DNA of 39,082 nucleotides from Pseudomonadota bacterium (GCA_021300175.1 JAJTIC010000005.1:1-39082), one strand, 5' to 3'; shown: positions 7,602 to 20,587, counted from the stretch's first letter. A program made the numbers and translations. The notes: generated by a model from the sequence alone, not told the origin.

Positions 7602-8702
7602 ATGAGTGAAGGTGTCTTTAAGTCCGCCATTCGACAGTTTCTAGGACCTGTGGTTCCGCTTTTGGAAGATCCCGCAGTTTCCGAAATTTTGATCAATGGA
7701 CCTAAAGACATTTTTGTCGAAAAGAGCGGAAAGCTTCATCGCTCTGAGGCCCAATTTCCTGATGAAGATTCGCTTCGCGCCGCTGTCAATAGCATCGCTC
7801 AAAGCGTGGGTCGTCGTATTGACAATGATGAGCCTAGGTTAGATGCTCGTTTACCCGACGGATCTCGCATTGCCGCGGTCATTCCTCCATGCGCACGCAA
7901 TGGAACTTGCGTCAGTATTCGTAAGTTCACTCAGAAAACAATCACTTTCAAAGACTATATTCAGATGGGAGCCCTTACCCAGGATGCTGCCCAGTTTTTG
8001 GATATCTGTATGTTCCTCGGAAAAAATATATTGGTGAGTGGGGGCACAGGTTCTGGGAAGACCACATTACTTTCGTTATTGTGCTCGCGCATTCCCAAAG
8101 GTCAGCGTGTGATCGTGATTGAAGATTCTTCAGAGCTCACCATAAATTATGATCACATTGTGAGTTTTGAAACTCGTATGGCTGATCAGTTGGGACAAGG
8201 CGAAGTCTCGATGAAAGATCTTCTTAAGAGTTCACTTCGTCTGCGACCGGATCGAATCATTGTGGGGGAAGTTCGTTCCTCAGAAGCCATGGAGCTCATC
8301 AATGCGATGAATACGGGACACAAAGGTTGTTTGGGAACTGTTCATGCTAATTCGCCAGAAGATGCCATGGTTCGCCTAGAGTCGCTCGCGCAGGGTGGAG
8401 ATGCAAAGATCAGTGAAAGAGCTTTGCGGAGCCAAGTCGCTTCCGCTATTGACTTGATCGTGCAGATTTCACGCTACGGAGATGGTTCTCGCCGGATTGC
8501 ATCGATTGCGGAAGTTCGTGGGCTGGCCGCCGATGGCGCTTACGAAGTTGCACCCATTTTCAGCATGTCGCGAATGGTCAGGGGTGCCGACGGGAAACTT
8601 TCGGGCCAATTGCAACCCATTGGCGAAATTCCGAGCTTTATGGGTGAGATTGTCGATAATAACCTCCCATTTCCACAAAGTAAATTCGTGAAAGCCGCCT
8701 GA
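7602..8702 (+). CDS. CpaF/TadA-type secretion ATPase
   Basis: A 366-residue hexameric ATPase of the type II/IV secretion superfamily, CpaF/TadA branch, which powers assembly of Tad/Flp pili or related machines from the cytoplasm. Seen: N-terminal domain with VSEILINGPKDIFVE (about 26-40) and LDARLPDGSRIAAVIPP, Walker A GGTGSGKT at 147-154, Asp box VIVIEDSSEL at 170-179, Walker B RIIVGEVR at 218-225, and His box GTVHANS at 245-251. It lacks the long N-terminal extension of many CpaF proteins. No TadB/TadC, pilin, secretin or prepilin peptidase gene lies nearby; its only partners here are the cupredoxin-like protein and a small unknown. Confidence 0.92.
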   Translation: MSEGVFKSAIRQFLGPVVPLLEDPAVSEILINGPKDIFVEKSGKLHRSEAQFPDEDSLRAAVNSIAQSVGRRIDNDEPRLDARLPDGSRIAAVIPPCARNGTCVSIRKFTQKTITFKDYIQMGALTQDAAQFLDICMFLGKNILVSGGTGSGKTTLLSLLCSRIPKGQRVIVIEDSSELTINYDHIVSFETRMADQLGQGEVSMKDLLKSSLRLRPDRIIVGEVRSSEAMELINAMNTGHKGCLGTVHANSPEDAMVRLESLAQGGDAKISERALRSQVASAIDLIVQISRYGDGSRRIASIAEVRGLAADGAYEVAPIFSMSRMVRGADGKLSGQLQPIGEIPSFMGEIVDNNLPFPQSKFVKAA

Positions 8703-8723
8703 TTTTAAGCTATCCCTTCGAAG

Positions 8724-11007
<2,284 letters not shown>

Positions 11008-11061
11008 ACTCGACCACCGAGTTCTCGTGGGGTTAGAGATATTATTGTATTCTATTCACCT

Positions 11062-11367
11062 ATGGCGAAGTTCGCATTAGCATTGCATCGCTTTCTTTAT
11101 CGACCGGGGAGGGTCTTTCTGGCTTGCTTCTGCTTGGGGCTTTTGAGCCTTTTTTCCAATGGGACTTTCATGCAGCTCTATAAGTTAGAGCGGGACCGGG
11201 AAACTTTGGTGAGTCAGATTGTGAAAGCTCAGCAGGACATTGCAGAGCTAGATCGTCAATTGAAACTTGCGAAAGATCCTGCCTTTATTGAGAAGCAAGC
11301 TCTCGATCGCTACGACTTGATTGATGAGAATGACTTGATGTTTGTCTTTGCTGATGATGCATCCTGA
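11062..11367 (+). CDS. ftsB: FtsB/DivIC-type cell division protein
   Basis: A 101-residue bitopic membrane protein of the septum formation initiator family. FtsB forms a complex with FtsL and FtsQ in the periplasm and helps activate septal peptidoglycan synthesis. It has a short cytoplasmic N-terminus, one membrane segment (about 15-36) and a periplasmic coiled coil (about 38-70, LERDRETLVSQIVKAQQDIAELDRQL). The family tail DPAFIEKQALDRYDLIDENDLMFVF fits the pattern in which an incorrectly placed R/K-Y-x-L/M segment ends FtsB proteins. Position after eno supports the call. Confidence 0.87.
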   Translation: MAKFALALHRFLYRPGRVFLACFCLGLLSLFSNGTFMQLYKLERDRETLVSQIVKAQQDIAELDRQLKLAKDPAFIEKQALDRYDLIDENDLMFVFADDAS

Positions 11368-11422
11368 AAAAATTACAAATATATAAAATTACTAAGAAAA
11401 GCGATGAAATTGCCTGTCTAAA

Positions 11423-11444
11423 AATTAGAGCATGAGCTCTAATT
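11423..11444. promoter_or_regulatory. Perfect 9-bp inverted repeat, candidate operator
   Basis: AATTAGAGC and its exact reverse complement GCTCTAATT are separated by 4 bases (ATGA). The repeat ends 1 base before a possible -35 box of the XRE-family gene. Its size, symmetry and position fit the operator of a small dimeric helix-turn-helix repressor. It has no following U-run, so it is not a typical terminator of ftsB. Confidence 0.6.
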
Positions 11445-11445
11445 G

Positions 11446-11474
11446 TTGACGAAAAGGACCTTTGAAAGCAAAAT
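11446..11474 (+). promoter_or_regulatory. Candidate sigma-70 type promoter of the XRE gene
   Basis: TTGACG at 11446-11451 and CAAAAT at 11469-11474 are 17 bases apart. The -35 matches consensus in 5 of 6 bases and the -10 in 4 of 6. Transcription would start about 6-7 bases later, at or next to the ATG at 11481, which has no ribosome binding site at normal distance. This suggests a leaderless mRNA. Confidence 0.5.
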
Positions 11475-11480
11475 GCCCCT

Positions 11481-11783
11481 ATGGTTTGGGATAGCGAAAA
11501 AATCAGAGATTTAAGATTAAGAATGGGCTGGAGTATTTCTGACCTCGCTCGCCGATTGCAGTTAGATTCTCAAGAGGTCAAATCTTGGGAAGTTGGTGAA
11601 AAAGAACCTGCTTCGTCGCAGTCCCAGCTCTTGGATCTTTTGAATAAACAAGCTGAAATGGCCGCGGAAGAGATCTCGGCCCAAGCCCTGGCTGATGAGT
11701 ACTACAAAGATTCAGATGCTGGCCAGTGCGACCTCGAGCATATCTCTCAAGAGACTTCTGATCGAGCAGTGCAACGAGGGTAG
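11481..11783 (+). CDS. XRE-family helix-turn-helix protein
   Basis: A 100-residue protein with an N-terminal Cro/C1-type helix-turn-helix at about 5-55: IRDLRLRMGWSISDLARRLQLDSQEVKSWEVGEKEP. The recognition helix and the W-E-x-G-x-x-x-P end are typical. The acidic C-terminal half (about 56-100) is a possible dimer or partner-binding region with no known domain. It likely binds the palindrome at 11423-11444 and controls its own gene, perhaps also polA, which starts 33 bases after its stop codon. Target genes cannot be inferred from the sequence. Confidence 0.82.
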   Translation: MVWDSEKIRDLRLRMGWSISDLARRLQLDSQEVKSWEVGEKEPASSQSQLLDLLNKQAEMAAEEISAQALADEYYKDSDAGQCDLEHISQETSDRAVQRG

Positions 11784-11816
11784 GAAAATCTCTTTTCCCT
11801 CGCTAGTTTACTCCTG

Positions 11817-14384
11817 ATGAAAAAAATTTATCTGATCGATGTGAGCTCTCTTTTTTTTAGGGCTTTTTACGCCATCCGCCCGCTCACTTCGAGCAAAGGT
11901 GTGCCCGTTAACGCCATTTACGGTTTGCTTTCGATGCTTTTGAAAATCATGAAAGATGAAAAACCTGATTACATGGCTATCTGCTATGACCGCAAAGAGC
12001 CGAGCTTTCGCAAAGAAATTTTTGATGATTATAAAGCCAATCGCACTGAAATGCCGGAAGACTTGGTTCCCCAAGTCCCGTACATGAAAAAACTCGCAGA
12101 AGTTTTAGGGATCCCCGGTTTTGAAGTCGAAGGTTTTGAAGCCGATGACCTGATCGGCAGTCTTGCGCAAATTGCGCACGATCAAGAATTTCAAGTTTAT
12201 ATTGTGAGTGGGGACAAAGATTTTGGTCAGCTGATCAAGCCTGGAATTTTCCTGATGGATACCATGAAAGAAGTGGTGATGGGCCCCAATGATGTGAAGG
12301 AAAAATGGGGTGTTCCGCCACAGCAGTTTATCGACTACTTGGCTCTGGTGGGGGATAGCTCTGACAACGTCCCTGGTGTGAAGGGCATTGGACCCAAAGG
12401 GGCTGTGAAGCTCCTTGAGCAATATGGCACTCTTGAAAATATCTATGAGCATATTTCGGAGATCAAAGGAGCCACACAACAAAAGCTGATCGATTCAAAA
12501 GAAATGGCTTTTCTCTCGCGGAAGCTTGTCACGATTGTCAAAAACGTTGCTCTTTCAAAACAGATGGAAGATTACAAATGGAAAGGGTTCCAAAAAGCTC
12601 AACTTTTTGATTTGTTGGCAGAGCTTAATTTTAAAAACTTTGACAAATCTATCGCAGCCATTGAGCTGGGAATCACTTTGCCATTATCTCCAAAGAGCAG
12701 GGCTCGAGTCAATCTCGATACAGAAACTCCTGTGAATTCGAGACTGGATTTGCCAGCGGCATCAGAAACTCAGACTGAAGAAATCACAAGTGAAGAACTG
12801 TCACAAAAGTTGCCGGCAAATCCTAGTTGCTGGGTTCATCACTCCTCTTCAGGACGGCTCTGGATCGCCTGGGATCAGCACTTGTATAGACTCAGTGGAG
12901 ATCCCCTTGAATTTGGGAAAATTTTTGATGTTCAAAAGATCAAGTGGAATGGTTACCAACTCAAGTCCCTTTGGCACTTGTTTCAAGTGAAAAGTCCACT
13001 GATCGAATGGGACGGAGAATTGGCGAGCTATGTTGTTAAAGCTGGGGAATCCACCGAGTTCTCCCGAGTGCTCGTTCATTTCACTGGGTATTTGCTCTCT
13101 GAGCTCCCGACCCCTGAAGAAGAGCTGAAAGCTCTCAAAGAACTCAAAAAGGCGCTCCACACGAAGCTCGAAGAAACTCACCAAGCAGAGATACTAGAAA
13201 AAATTGATCTTCCTTTGGCCCCGATTTTGTTTGAGATGGAAGAGGTGGGTGTTGGTCTTGATCAAGAGCTGCTCAAAGCTCAAAGCCAAGAGCTTGCAAA
13301 GGACATTCAAAAACTGGAGTCCCAAATTCATGAACTATCTGAAGAAGTTTTCAATATTGGAAGTCCTAAGCAATTGGCACAAGTGCTGTTCGAAAAGCTC
13401 AAGCTCACTCCGGGTAAGAAAACAAAAACAGGATTTTCAACAGATAATGAAGTTTTAGAAAAGCTCAAAGCAGAGCATCCCATCGCAAAGCTTCTCATCG
13501 AGTACCGCGAGCTCACGAAGCTGAAGTCAACGTATGTGGATGCACTCCCTTTACTCGTCAAAGCGGATGGTCGAATTCATACTCATTTCAATCAGGCGTT
13601 GACGGCCACAGGGCGATTATCATCTACCGAACCCAACTTGCAGAATATTCCTATCCGCACCGAGCGGGGAGCTAAAATTCGAAAAGCTTTCAGGGCCGAT
13701 GGATCGAATGTGCTCCTCAGCGTGGATTATAGCCAGATTGAACTCAGGATTTTGGCCCACTTTTCGTCGGATAAAAATTTGATCAAAGCTTTTGAAGATA
13801 ATCTCGATATTCACGCAGCCACTGCGGCCGAAGTTTTCGGAGTGGCGCTCACTGAGGTAACTGCAGATCAGCGCCGAACGGCCAAAGCCATTAATTTTGG
13901 AATTGCTTATGGACAGGGCCCCTTTGGCCTAGCTGAAAACTTAGGAATCTCAAGAACTGAAGCGGGTGAAATAATTAAGCGGTATTTTACAAACTTCCCA
14001 GGGGTTAAAGATTACATCGAGTCGACGATTCAAGCGGCCCGAGCCACAGGATTTGTGAAAACTCTGATTGGTCGACGCAGATACATGGATGAACTTCAAA
14101 GCAAAAACGTCGCCATTCAAAAATTTGGGGAGCGCGCAGCGATCAATGCCCCTATTCAGGGAACGGCTTCTGATATCGTGAGAAAGGCCATGATTGAAGT
14201 AAAGCCTGTGATCCAGTCTCGGATGATTCTTCAGGTTCACGATGAATTGATCTTTGAAGGTCCTGAAGAGCTTTTGAGGGCAGAAATGGGTCGTATCGTC
14301 CAATTGATGGAAAACGTCACTCTCTTGAAAGTTCCTCTCAAAGCCAATGCAGCAATTGGGAAGAACTGGGATGAGGCTCATTGA
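11817..14384 (+). CDS. polA: DNA polymerase I
   Basis: 855 residues. An N-terminal 5'-nuclease domain (about 1-290) has YLIDVSSLFFRAFYA, the acidic EVEGFEADDLIGSLA block and GDSSDNVPGVKGIGPKGA. The middle region (about 325-470) corresponds to the 3'-5' exonuclease fold but lacks the motif I D-x-E and the motif III Y-x3-D, so proofreading is probably lost. The polymerase domain has motif A VDYSQIELR (near 636), motif B RRTAKAINFGIAYG (near 686, with the Phe that favours dNTPs over ddNTPs) and motif C QVHDELIFE (near 806). Role: Okazaki primer removal and gap repair. It has no clear ribosome binding site at its ATG. Confidence 0.97.
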   Translation: MKKIYLIDVSSLFFRAFYAIRPLTSSKGVPVNAIYGLLSMLLKIMKDEKPDYMAICYDRKEPSFRKEIFDDYKANRTEMPEDLVPQVPYMKKLAEVLGIPGFEVEGFEADDLIGSLAQIAHDQEFQVYIVSGDKDFGQLIKPGIFLMDTMKEVVMGPNDVKEKWGVPPQQFIDYLALVGDSSDNVPGVKGIGPKGAVKLLEQYGTLENIYEHISEIKGATQQKLIDSKEMAFLSRKLVTIVKNVALSKQMEDYKWKGFQKAQLFDLLAELNFKNFDKSIAAIELGITLPLSPKSRARVNLDTETPVNSRLDLPAASETQTEEITSEELSQKLPANPSCWVHHSSSGRLWIAWDQHLYRLSGDPLEFGKIFDVQKIKWNGYQLKSLWHLFQVKSPLIEWDGELASYVVKAGESTEFSRVLVHFTGYLLSELPTPEEELKALKELKKALHTKLEETHQAEILEKIDLPLAPILFEMEEVGVGLDQELLKAQSQELAKDIQKLESQIHELSEEVFNIGSPKQLAQVLFEKLKLTPGKKTKTGFSTDNEVLEKLKAEHPIAKLLIEYRELTKLKSTYVDALPLLVKADGRIHTHFNQALTATGRLSSTEPNLQNIPIRTERGAKIRKAFRADGSNVLLSVDYSQIELRILAHFSSDKNLIKAFEDNLDIHAATAAEVFGVALTEVTADQRRTAKAINFGIAYGQGPFGLAENLGISRTEAGEIIKRYFTNFPGVKDYIESTIQAARATGFVKTLIGRRRYMDELQSKNVAIQKFGERAAINAPIQGTASDIVRKAMIEVKPVIQSRMILQVHDELIFEGPEELLRAEMGRIVQLMENVTLLKVPLKANAAIGKNWDEAH

Positions 14385-14407
14385 TCAATTTCAGTGGCTC
14401 TGGAAAT

Positions 14408-14971
14408 TCACTCAACTTCCCAGCCAACGACTTTGCCACCTTCAAAATAAACAATTTTCTTTTCGGGCTTAAAGCCGTCTTGTGTGGATACGTATTTGAA
14501 GTACTTCCAGCGCTCATTCTTAAATTTTGGATTTCCAGAGATTTCAACACTGTCAGGTTCGCCCCAACTTTGTCGGACCAGTGAAAAAGGCATTCCTAAA
14601 GCTATGTCCTGAGCTTGAACGAGATCCTGGAAATTCTGTCTTTGTAGATTATTTCTTTCGAAAACAGAATTTTGTTGTAGCCATTTTTGGCGAGATTCGA
14701 ATCCAGATAGGGAAAGAAACTCAATTCTTTCTTGCTCACTTTTAAACAGGGGCAGTACTTTCGAGTACTGGTCCACTTCTTTGTTGGAGACCAACATGTT
14801 TTCCAGTTGTTTGAGCCGGGCCTTGTCGGAGGCTGAAGCCGGCGCTGAGCGTGAACCAGATTTTTCACTTTTGACAGAGTATCCACTGTCAAAACTTCTT
14901 TCAAACATGGAACAACTCGACAAGCTGATGAACCCAAGAACAATTAAGACATTAAGTCGTTGGAATTTCAT
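14408..14971 (-). CDS. Lipoprotein with SmpA/OmlA-like C-terminal domain
   Basis: 187 residues from ATG 14971, which is preceded by GGGAG; the open frame extends further upstream but without a good site. A lipoprotein signal peptide ends in LSSC at about residues 17-20. A low-complexity Ser-rich linker, a helical part (about 45-110) and a C-terminal domain follow. The C-terminal pattern ALGMPFSLVRQSWGEPDSV ... KKIVYFEGGKVVGWEVE resembles the BamE/SmpA or DUF2845 fold, in which a G-x-P helix leads into three strands. It is convergent with polA across a 23-base gap. Function unknown; an envelope structural or assembly role is inferred. Confidence 0.72.
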   Translation of the reverse strand: MKFQRLNVLIVLGFISLSSCSMFERSFDSGYSVKSEKSGSRSAPASASDKARLKQLENMLVSNKEVDQYSKVLPLFKSEQERIEFLSLSGFESRQKWLQQNSVFERNNLQRQNFQDLVQAQDIALGMPFSLVRQSWGEPDSVEISGNPKFKNERWKYFKYVSTQDGFKPEKKIVYFEGGKVVGWEVE

Positions 14972-15106
14972 ATCACTCCCTTGCTCTTTTGATGTTAAGG
15001 AATTCCCTGATTCTTGAGAATCCTCTTGCTTGCTCGAAGAAGCATTTCTAGAATGAAGGACAGGCAATTTTTTTATTGATAAGGACTTAAGTCGAGCGAG
15101 GGCCCG

Positions 15107-16084
15107 TTGGCAGAGAGTAAACCGACTTCACCCAATCAAGTGTCCGTCGCTCTGGATGAGACACTGGATCTCGAGGGAATCGACAAAATTCTAGAGGAAG
15201 AAGATCCCGAGTTCGCCAAGGCTTTGGGGGATATCTCAAAAGATAAATCGCTTTCGATTGTTGAAATCAGCCTTACCGATCAAGAATCTGCACTGGCCGA
15301 AGAAAAAGAAAGATGGGCAAACAGTCAGGGTATCAGAAAACTGATCTACAAACTGTTCCCTTTAGCCCCCCGGTTTTCATTGCTCTTCAAAAAACTCAAG
15401 TTTCGCTTGTTTGCGCTTGCTCGATCTCTTTTTATTCGGCTCAAAAATTTTGGATATTTCTTGGCGACAGAAGGAAAGAAAAAAGCTCTCGAAAAAGTGA
15501 AGGCTGGTGGAAAGGCCGCGAAAGACTCTATCGGAAGTGGAGTTAAATCCTTTTCCCGATTTTCTCTCAAGCTCAAGTTTTTTCTTCTAGCCATAATTAT
15601 GTTTGCTGGTGGAGCAGGATTTATCTTGTTTAAAGCGCTCACGGGCCATTTAGTTCCTGAACCAAAAGATCTCTTTCTGGTGTCTATTGAAGAAGTGGCT
15701 GATAAAGTTGAAACTTTCGATCCCTCAAAATTTGAGGATGTAGAGCCGTTCTATGATAACTTACGAGCAGCTGCGAATTTGATTCTTCTGCCGAAAATGG
15801 TCGTGAACTTGAAGCCAACGCCCGGAGTTCACCCAAACCCGATGGCCGCTTTCGAATTTTTTGTCGAGGGGATGGCTCCTGAAGTGATTGTGACCATAAA
15901 AATGAATGAAAGTTTCCTGCGAGATTTTATCCAGCGAATTCTTGAGACATATACTTTTCCAGAGCTCGATGGAGACGAAGGGAAAAGGGCCCTCTGTGAA
16001 CGCATTCGCAGCGAGCTCAATCGACAGATTGAGGGGGCTGCCGTCAAGAGAGTCTACATCAAGACGGCAGTGTTAAAGCCTTAA
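15107..16084 (+). CDS. FliL-domain membrane protein with long cytoplasmic extension
   Basis: 325 residues from TTG 15107, with AGGG upstream. An acidic, then basic, N-terminal region of about 155 residues precedes a single membrane segment (about 157-178). The C-terminal periplasmic part (about 215-325) has the FliL pattern: VNLKPTPGVHPNP, then ESFLRDFIQRILETYTF, DGDEGKRALCERIRSELNRQIEGAAVKRVYIKTAVL. FliL proteins form rings around MotAB-type stators and support torque. Usual FliL is about 140-180 residues with a short N-terminus, so the long cytoplasmic extension is unusual. No flagellar gene is nearby; the only stator genes in the window are aglRQS. Its end overlaps the convergent activator gene by 4 bases. 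Confidence 0.78.
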   Translation: MAESKPTSPNQVSVALDETLDLEGIDKILEEEDPEFAKALGDISKDKSLSIVEISLTDQESALAEEKERWANSQGIRKLIYKLFPLAPRFSLLFKKLKFRLFALARSLFIRLKNFGYFLATEGKKKALEKVKAGGKAAKDSIGSGVKSFSRFSLKLKFFLLAIIMFAGGAGFILFKALTGHLVPEPKDLFLVSIEEVADKVETFDPSKFEDVEPFYDNLRAAANLILLPKMVVNLKPTPGVHPNPMAAFEFFVEGMAPEVIVTIKMNESFLRDFIQRILETYTFPELDGDEGKRALCERIRSELNRQIEGAAVKRVYIKTAVLKP

Positions 16085-17349
16085 GCTTGGCTGGTTCGGA
16101 ATTTAGGAACAAAGTCGCTCAAATTGATTCCATAAGTTTTAATTCGATCGTGGAGAGTTGATTTTGGGATTCCTAGTTCACTGGCTGTTTTTCTTTGATT
16201 TCCTTGATTGGCCATCAAGCGTTTGATGATCATTTGCTTTTCAATCTCTTTAATGACTGGGAGTTGGCCCGGCGTTGTGACTCCAGGGGCGGGGGCCCCT
16301 GCGTGAACGCATAAATCTCGATCAATCAATTGGGAGATCATAGACTCTTGAATATGCATTCGTGGGAAGAGAGCGCTCGCTCGAGCAACGGAGTTTTTGA
16401 GTTCTCGAATGTTTCCTGGCCAAGAGTGTTTTTTCAGAGCTTGAATGGCCCCAAAAGAAAAGCGAACTTTCATTTTTTTCGCAAAATGATAGAGCAAATC
16501 TTCAAAGTCTTCCATGCGATCTACAAGCTTTGGTGAAATGACTTGGATCACATTCAATCGATAATAGAGATCTCCTCGGAACTCGCAGGATTGAACTTTG
16601 GCAGCCAAGTTCTGGTGGGTGGCGGCGATGATGCGCACATCGGTTTCATAATTTCGATCAGAACCCACGGGGCGAATTTCGTTGTTTTCGAGAGCTCTCA
16701 AAAGTTTTGCTTGCATGGGATAAGGAAGATCACCTACTTCATCCAAAAAGAGAGTGCCACCGCGAGCTGCTTCAAAAGCTCCTTTGCGATCATTGATCGC
16801 GCCCGTGAAGGATCCTTTAAGATGCCCGAAAAGTTCTGACTCGACCAGAGTTTCTGTCAAAGCCGAGCAGTTGACAGATACGAAAGGCCCTTCTTTTCGT
16901 ATTGAATTTTCATGAATTTTTTGAGCGAGAACTTCTTTCCCAGTTCCAGAAGCTCCTAAAAGGAGAACTGGAAACTCCGATCGAGCAATATTGGCAAGCT
17001 CCATGAGTCTTGTGTTCCAAATTTCGTTCTTGCTTGAAAGACCAAGGCTCGCTCTTTCAAGAGTGGCACACAAAGAAAAGCACCAGCTTTGTTCCCCGAT
17101 TCGGATGATGTCTGCTTCGTGCAGAATTTTTTCAAGGATAGGCTCTTCATTCACAAAAGTTCCTTGCTGAGTCCGCAAATCGCGCAAGAGCACGAACTCT
17201 CCTTTATTCTCGAACCGGGCATGTCGGTCGTTGACAGAGGGCTCTCTCAGAACAATTTGGCAGTCTTCGCTTCGGCCAATCACAAGGCTTTGTCCGATTT
17301 CAAGGGTCTCGGTTTGTTGGCTGAGGGAATGTAAGTAAAAAGTGGGCAT
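16081..17349 (-). CDS. FHA-domain sigma-54-dependent transcriptional activator
   Basis: 422 residues. An N-terminal FHA domain (about 5-92) has IGRSEDC, the SVNDRHARF block and QGTFVN, so phosphothreonine-binding residues appear intact. A AAA+ domain follows (about 108-335) with Walker A GASGTGKE at 132-139, the RpoN-contact loop GSFTGA at 179-184 (Ser variant of GAFTGA) and Walker B GTLFLDEVG at 198-206. A Fis-type helix-turn-helix is at about 365-412 (NQRKTASELGIPKSTLHDRIK). It should activate RpoN-dependent promoters in response to phosphorylation by a Ser/Thr kinase, as in related FHA activators of myxobacteria. rpoN lies in this window at 35223. Its targets are unknown. Confidence 0.95.
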   Translation of the reverse strand: MPTFYLHSLSQQTETLEIGQSLVIGRSEDCQIVLREPSVNDRHARFENKGEFVLLRDLRTQQGTFVNEEPILEKILHEADIIRIGEQSWCFSLCATLERASLGLSSKNEIWNTRLMELANIARSEFPVLLLGASGTGKEVLAQKIHENSIRKEGPFVSVNCSALTETLVESELFGHLKGSFTGAINDRKGAFEAARGGTLFLDEVGDLPYPMQAKLLRALENNEIRPVGSDRNYETDVRIIAATHQNLAAKVQSCEFRGDLYYRLNVIQVISPKLVDRMEDFEDLLYHFAKKMKVRFSFGAIQALKKHSWPGNIRELKNSVARASALFPRMHIQESMISQLIDRDLCVHAGAPAPGVTTPGQLPVIKEIEKQMIIKRLMANQGNQRKTASELGIPKSTLHDRIKTYGINLSDFVPKFRTSQA

Positions 17350-17389
17350 ATGTTCTCCTATGTTTTGGAGATTCCTATCTGCGATTGCT

Positions 17390-17416
17390 GGACTCAGGGC
17401 ACAGAAGCCCTAGTCC
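17390..17416. promoter_or_regulatory. Strong hairpin in the divergent intergenic region
   Basis: GGACT(C)AGGGC at 17390-17400 pairs with GCCCTAGTCC at 17407-17416: 10 base pairs with one bulged C and a loop ACAGAA. It is followed on the plus strand by CTTTATATTT. It lies between the FHA activator (minus) and engB (plus). It could be a 5' leader hairpin of the activator mRNA, an operator, or the end of a short plus-strand RNA. Confidence 0.5.
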
Positions 17417-17511
17417 CTTTATATTTGAGCCCTTCAGCGTGTTGCTCCAAGACTTAAGAATTCTGTCCGAATGCTAGGATTTTGATGCAAACTCGGATAT
17501 AAATAAAGTCC

Positions 17512-18107
17512 ATGTCAGGACCTGTGAAATTTCTAAAAAGTGCTCTTCTTCCACAAGATTATCCCGATCAGAAACGCCCCGAAGTAGCCCTGGCCGGCAG
17601 ATCCAATTCCGGAAAGTCGTCTTTCTTGAATGCGATTTCAAATAGTAAAGTTGCGATGGTGAGCTCAACACCAGGCAAGACCCGACTTTTGAACTTCTTT
17701 GATTTCGGTCAGCACTACAGAGTTGTGGATATGCCAGGTTATGGTTTTGCCTCTCGATCGATCAAGGAAATGGAAGAATGGACTCAGGCCATCGAAACTT
17801 ATATCTCTGAGCGTGAAAATTTAGTGGGTCTTGTTTTATTGATGGATATTCGACGGGATTGGACTCGTGATGAAAATCTTTTGGTGGATTTTCTTTCACG
17901 GGCGGATCGCCCTTGTTTGGTGGTGCTCACAAAAGCGGACCAAGTTAAAAGAGGGCAGTACAAACAGATCTGTGCAGCGGTGGAAAGAGCTTCGGGCTTG
18001 GCGCCGGTGATGGTTTGTTCTGCGAAGGACAAACTGGGTGTGAAAGAGGTTGAAGATTTTGTTTTCAAGCACTGGGTGAAGCCAGCGCTGGATTCAAAGG
18101 GAATGAA

Positions 18108-18111
<4 letters not shown>
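17512..18111 (+). CDS. engB: Ribosome biogenesis GTPase EngB (YihA/YsxC)
   Basis: A 199-residue TRAFAC GTPase needed for 50S ribosomal subunit assembly. GTP-binding motifs: G1 GRSNSGKSS at 29-37, G2 region STPGKTRLLNFF, G3 DMPGYGF at 73-79, G4 TKAD at 140-143, G5 CSAKDK near 172. The length is usual. There is no clear ribosome binding site; TATAAA at 17498-17503 is 8 bases before the ATG, so the mRNA may start at or near the start codon, although I see no good -35. It begins a long plus-strand array and overlaps kdsB by 4 bases. Confidence 0.96.
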
Positions 18112-20578
<2,467 letters not shown>

Positions 20579-20587
20579 GGAATTCTT

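Noticed and set aside
11014-11030. Possible terminator after eno
   Set aside because: A short imperfect stem CCAC(C)GA/TCGTGG is visible, but no U-run follows and ftsB starts soon after, so I do not call it.
11783-11798. Short hairpin GGAAAA/TTTTCC between the XRE gene and polA
   Set aside because: A 6-bp AT-rich stem is weak and could be chance; it might influence polA translation but there is nothing else to support that.
17432-17446. Possible sigma-54 promoter ending in TTGCT upstream of engB
   Set aside because: The -12 like TTGC is present but the GG of the -24 element is not found 12 bases upstream.
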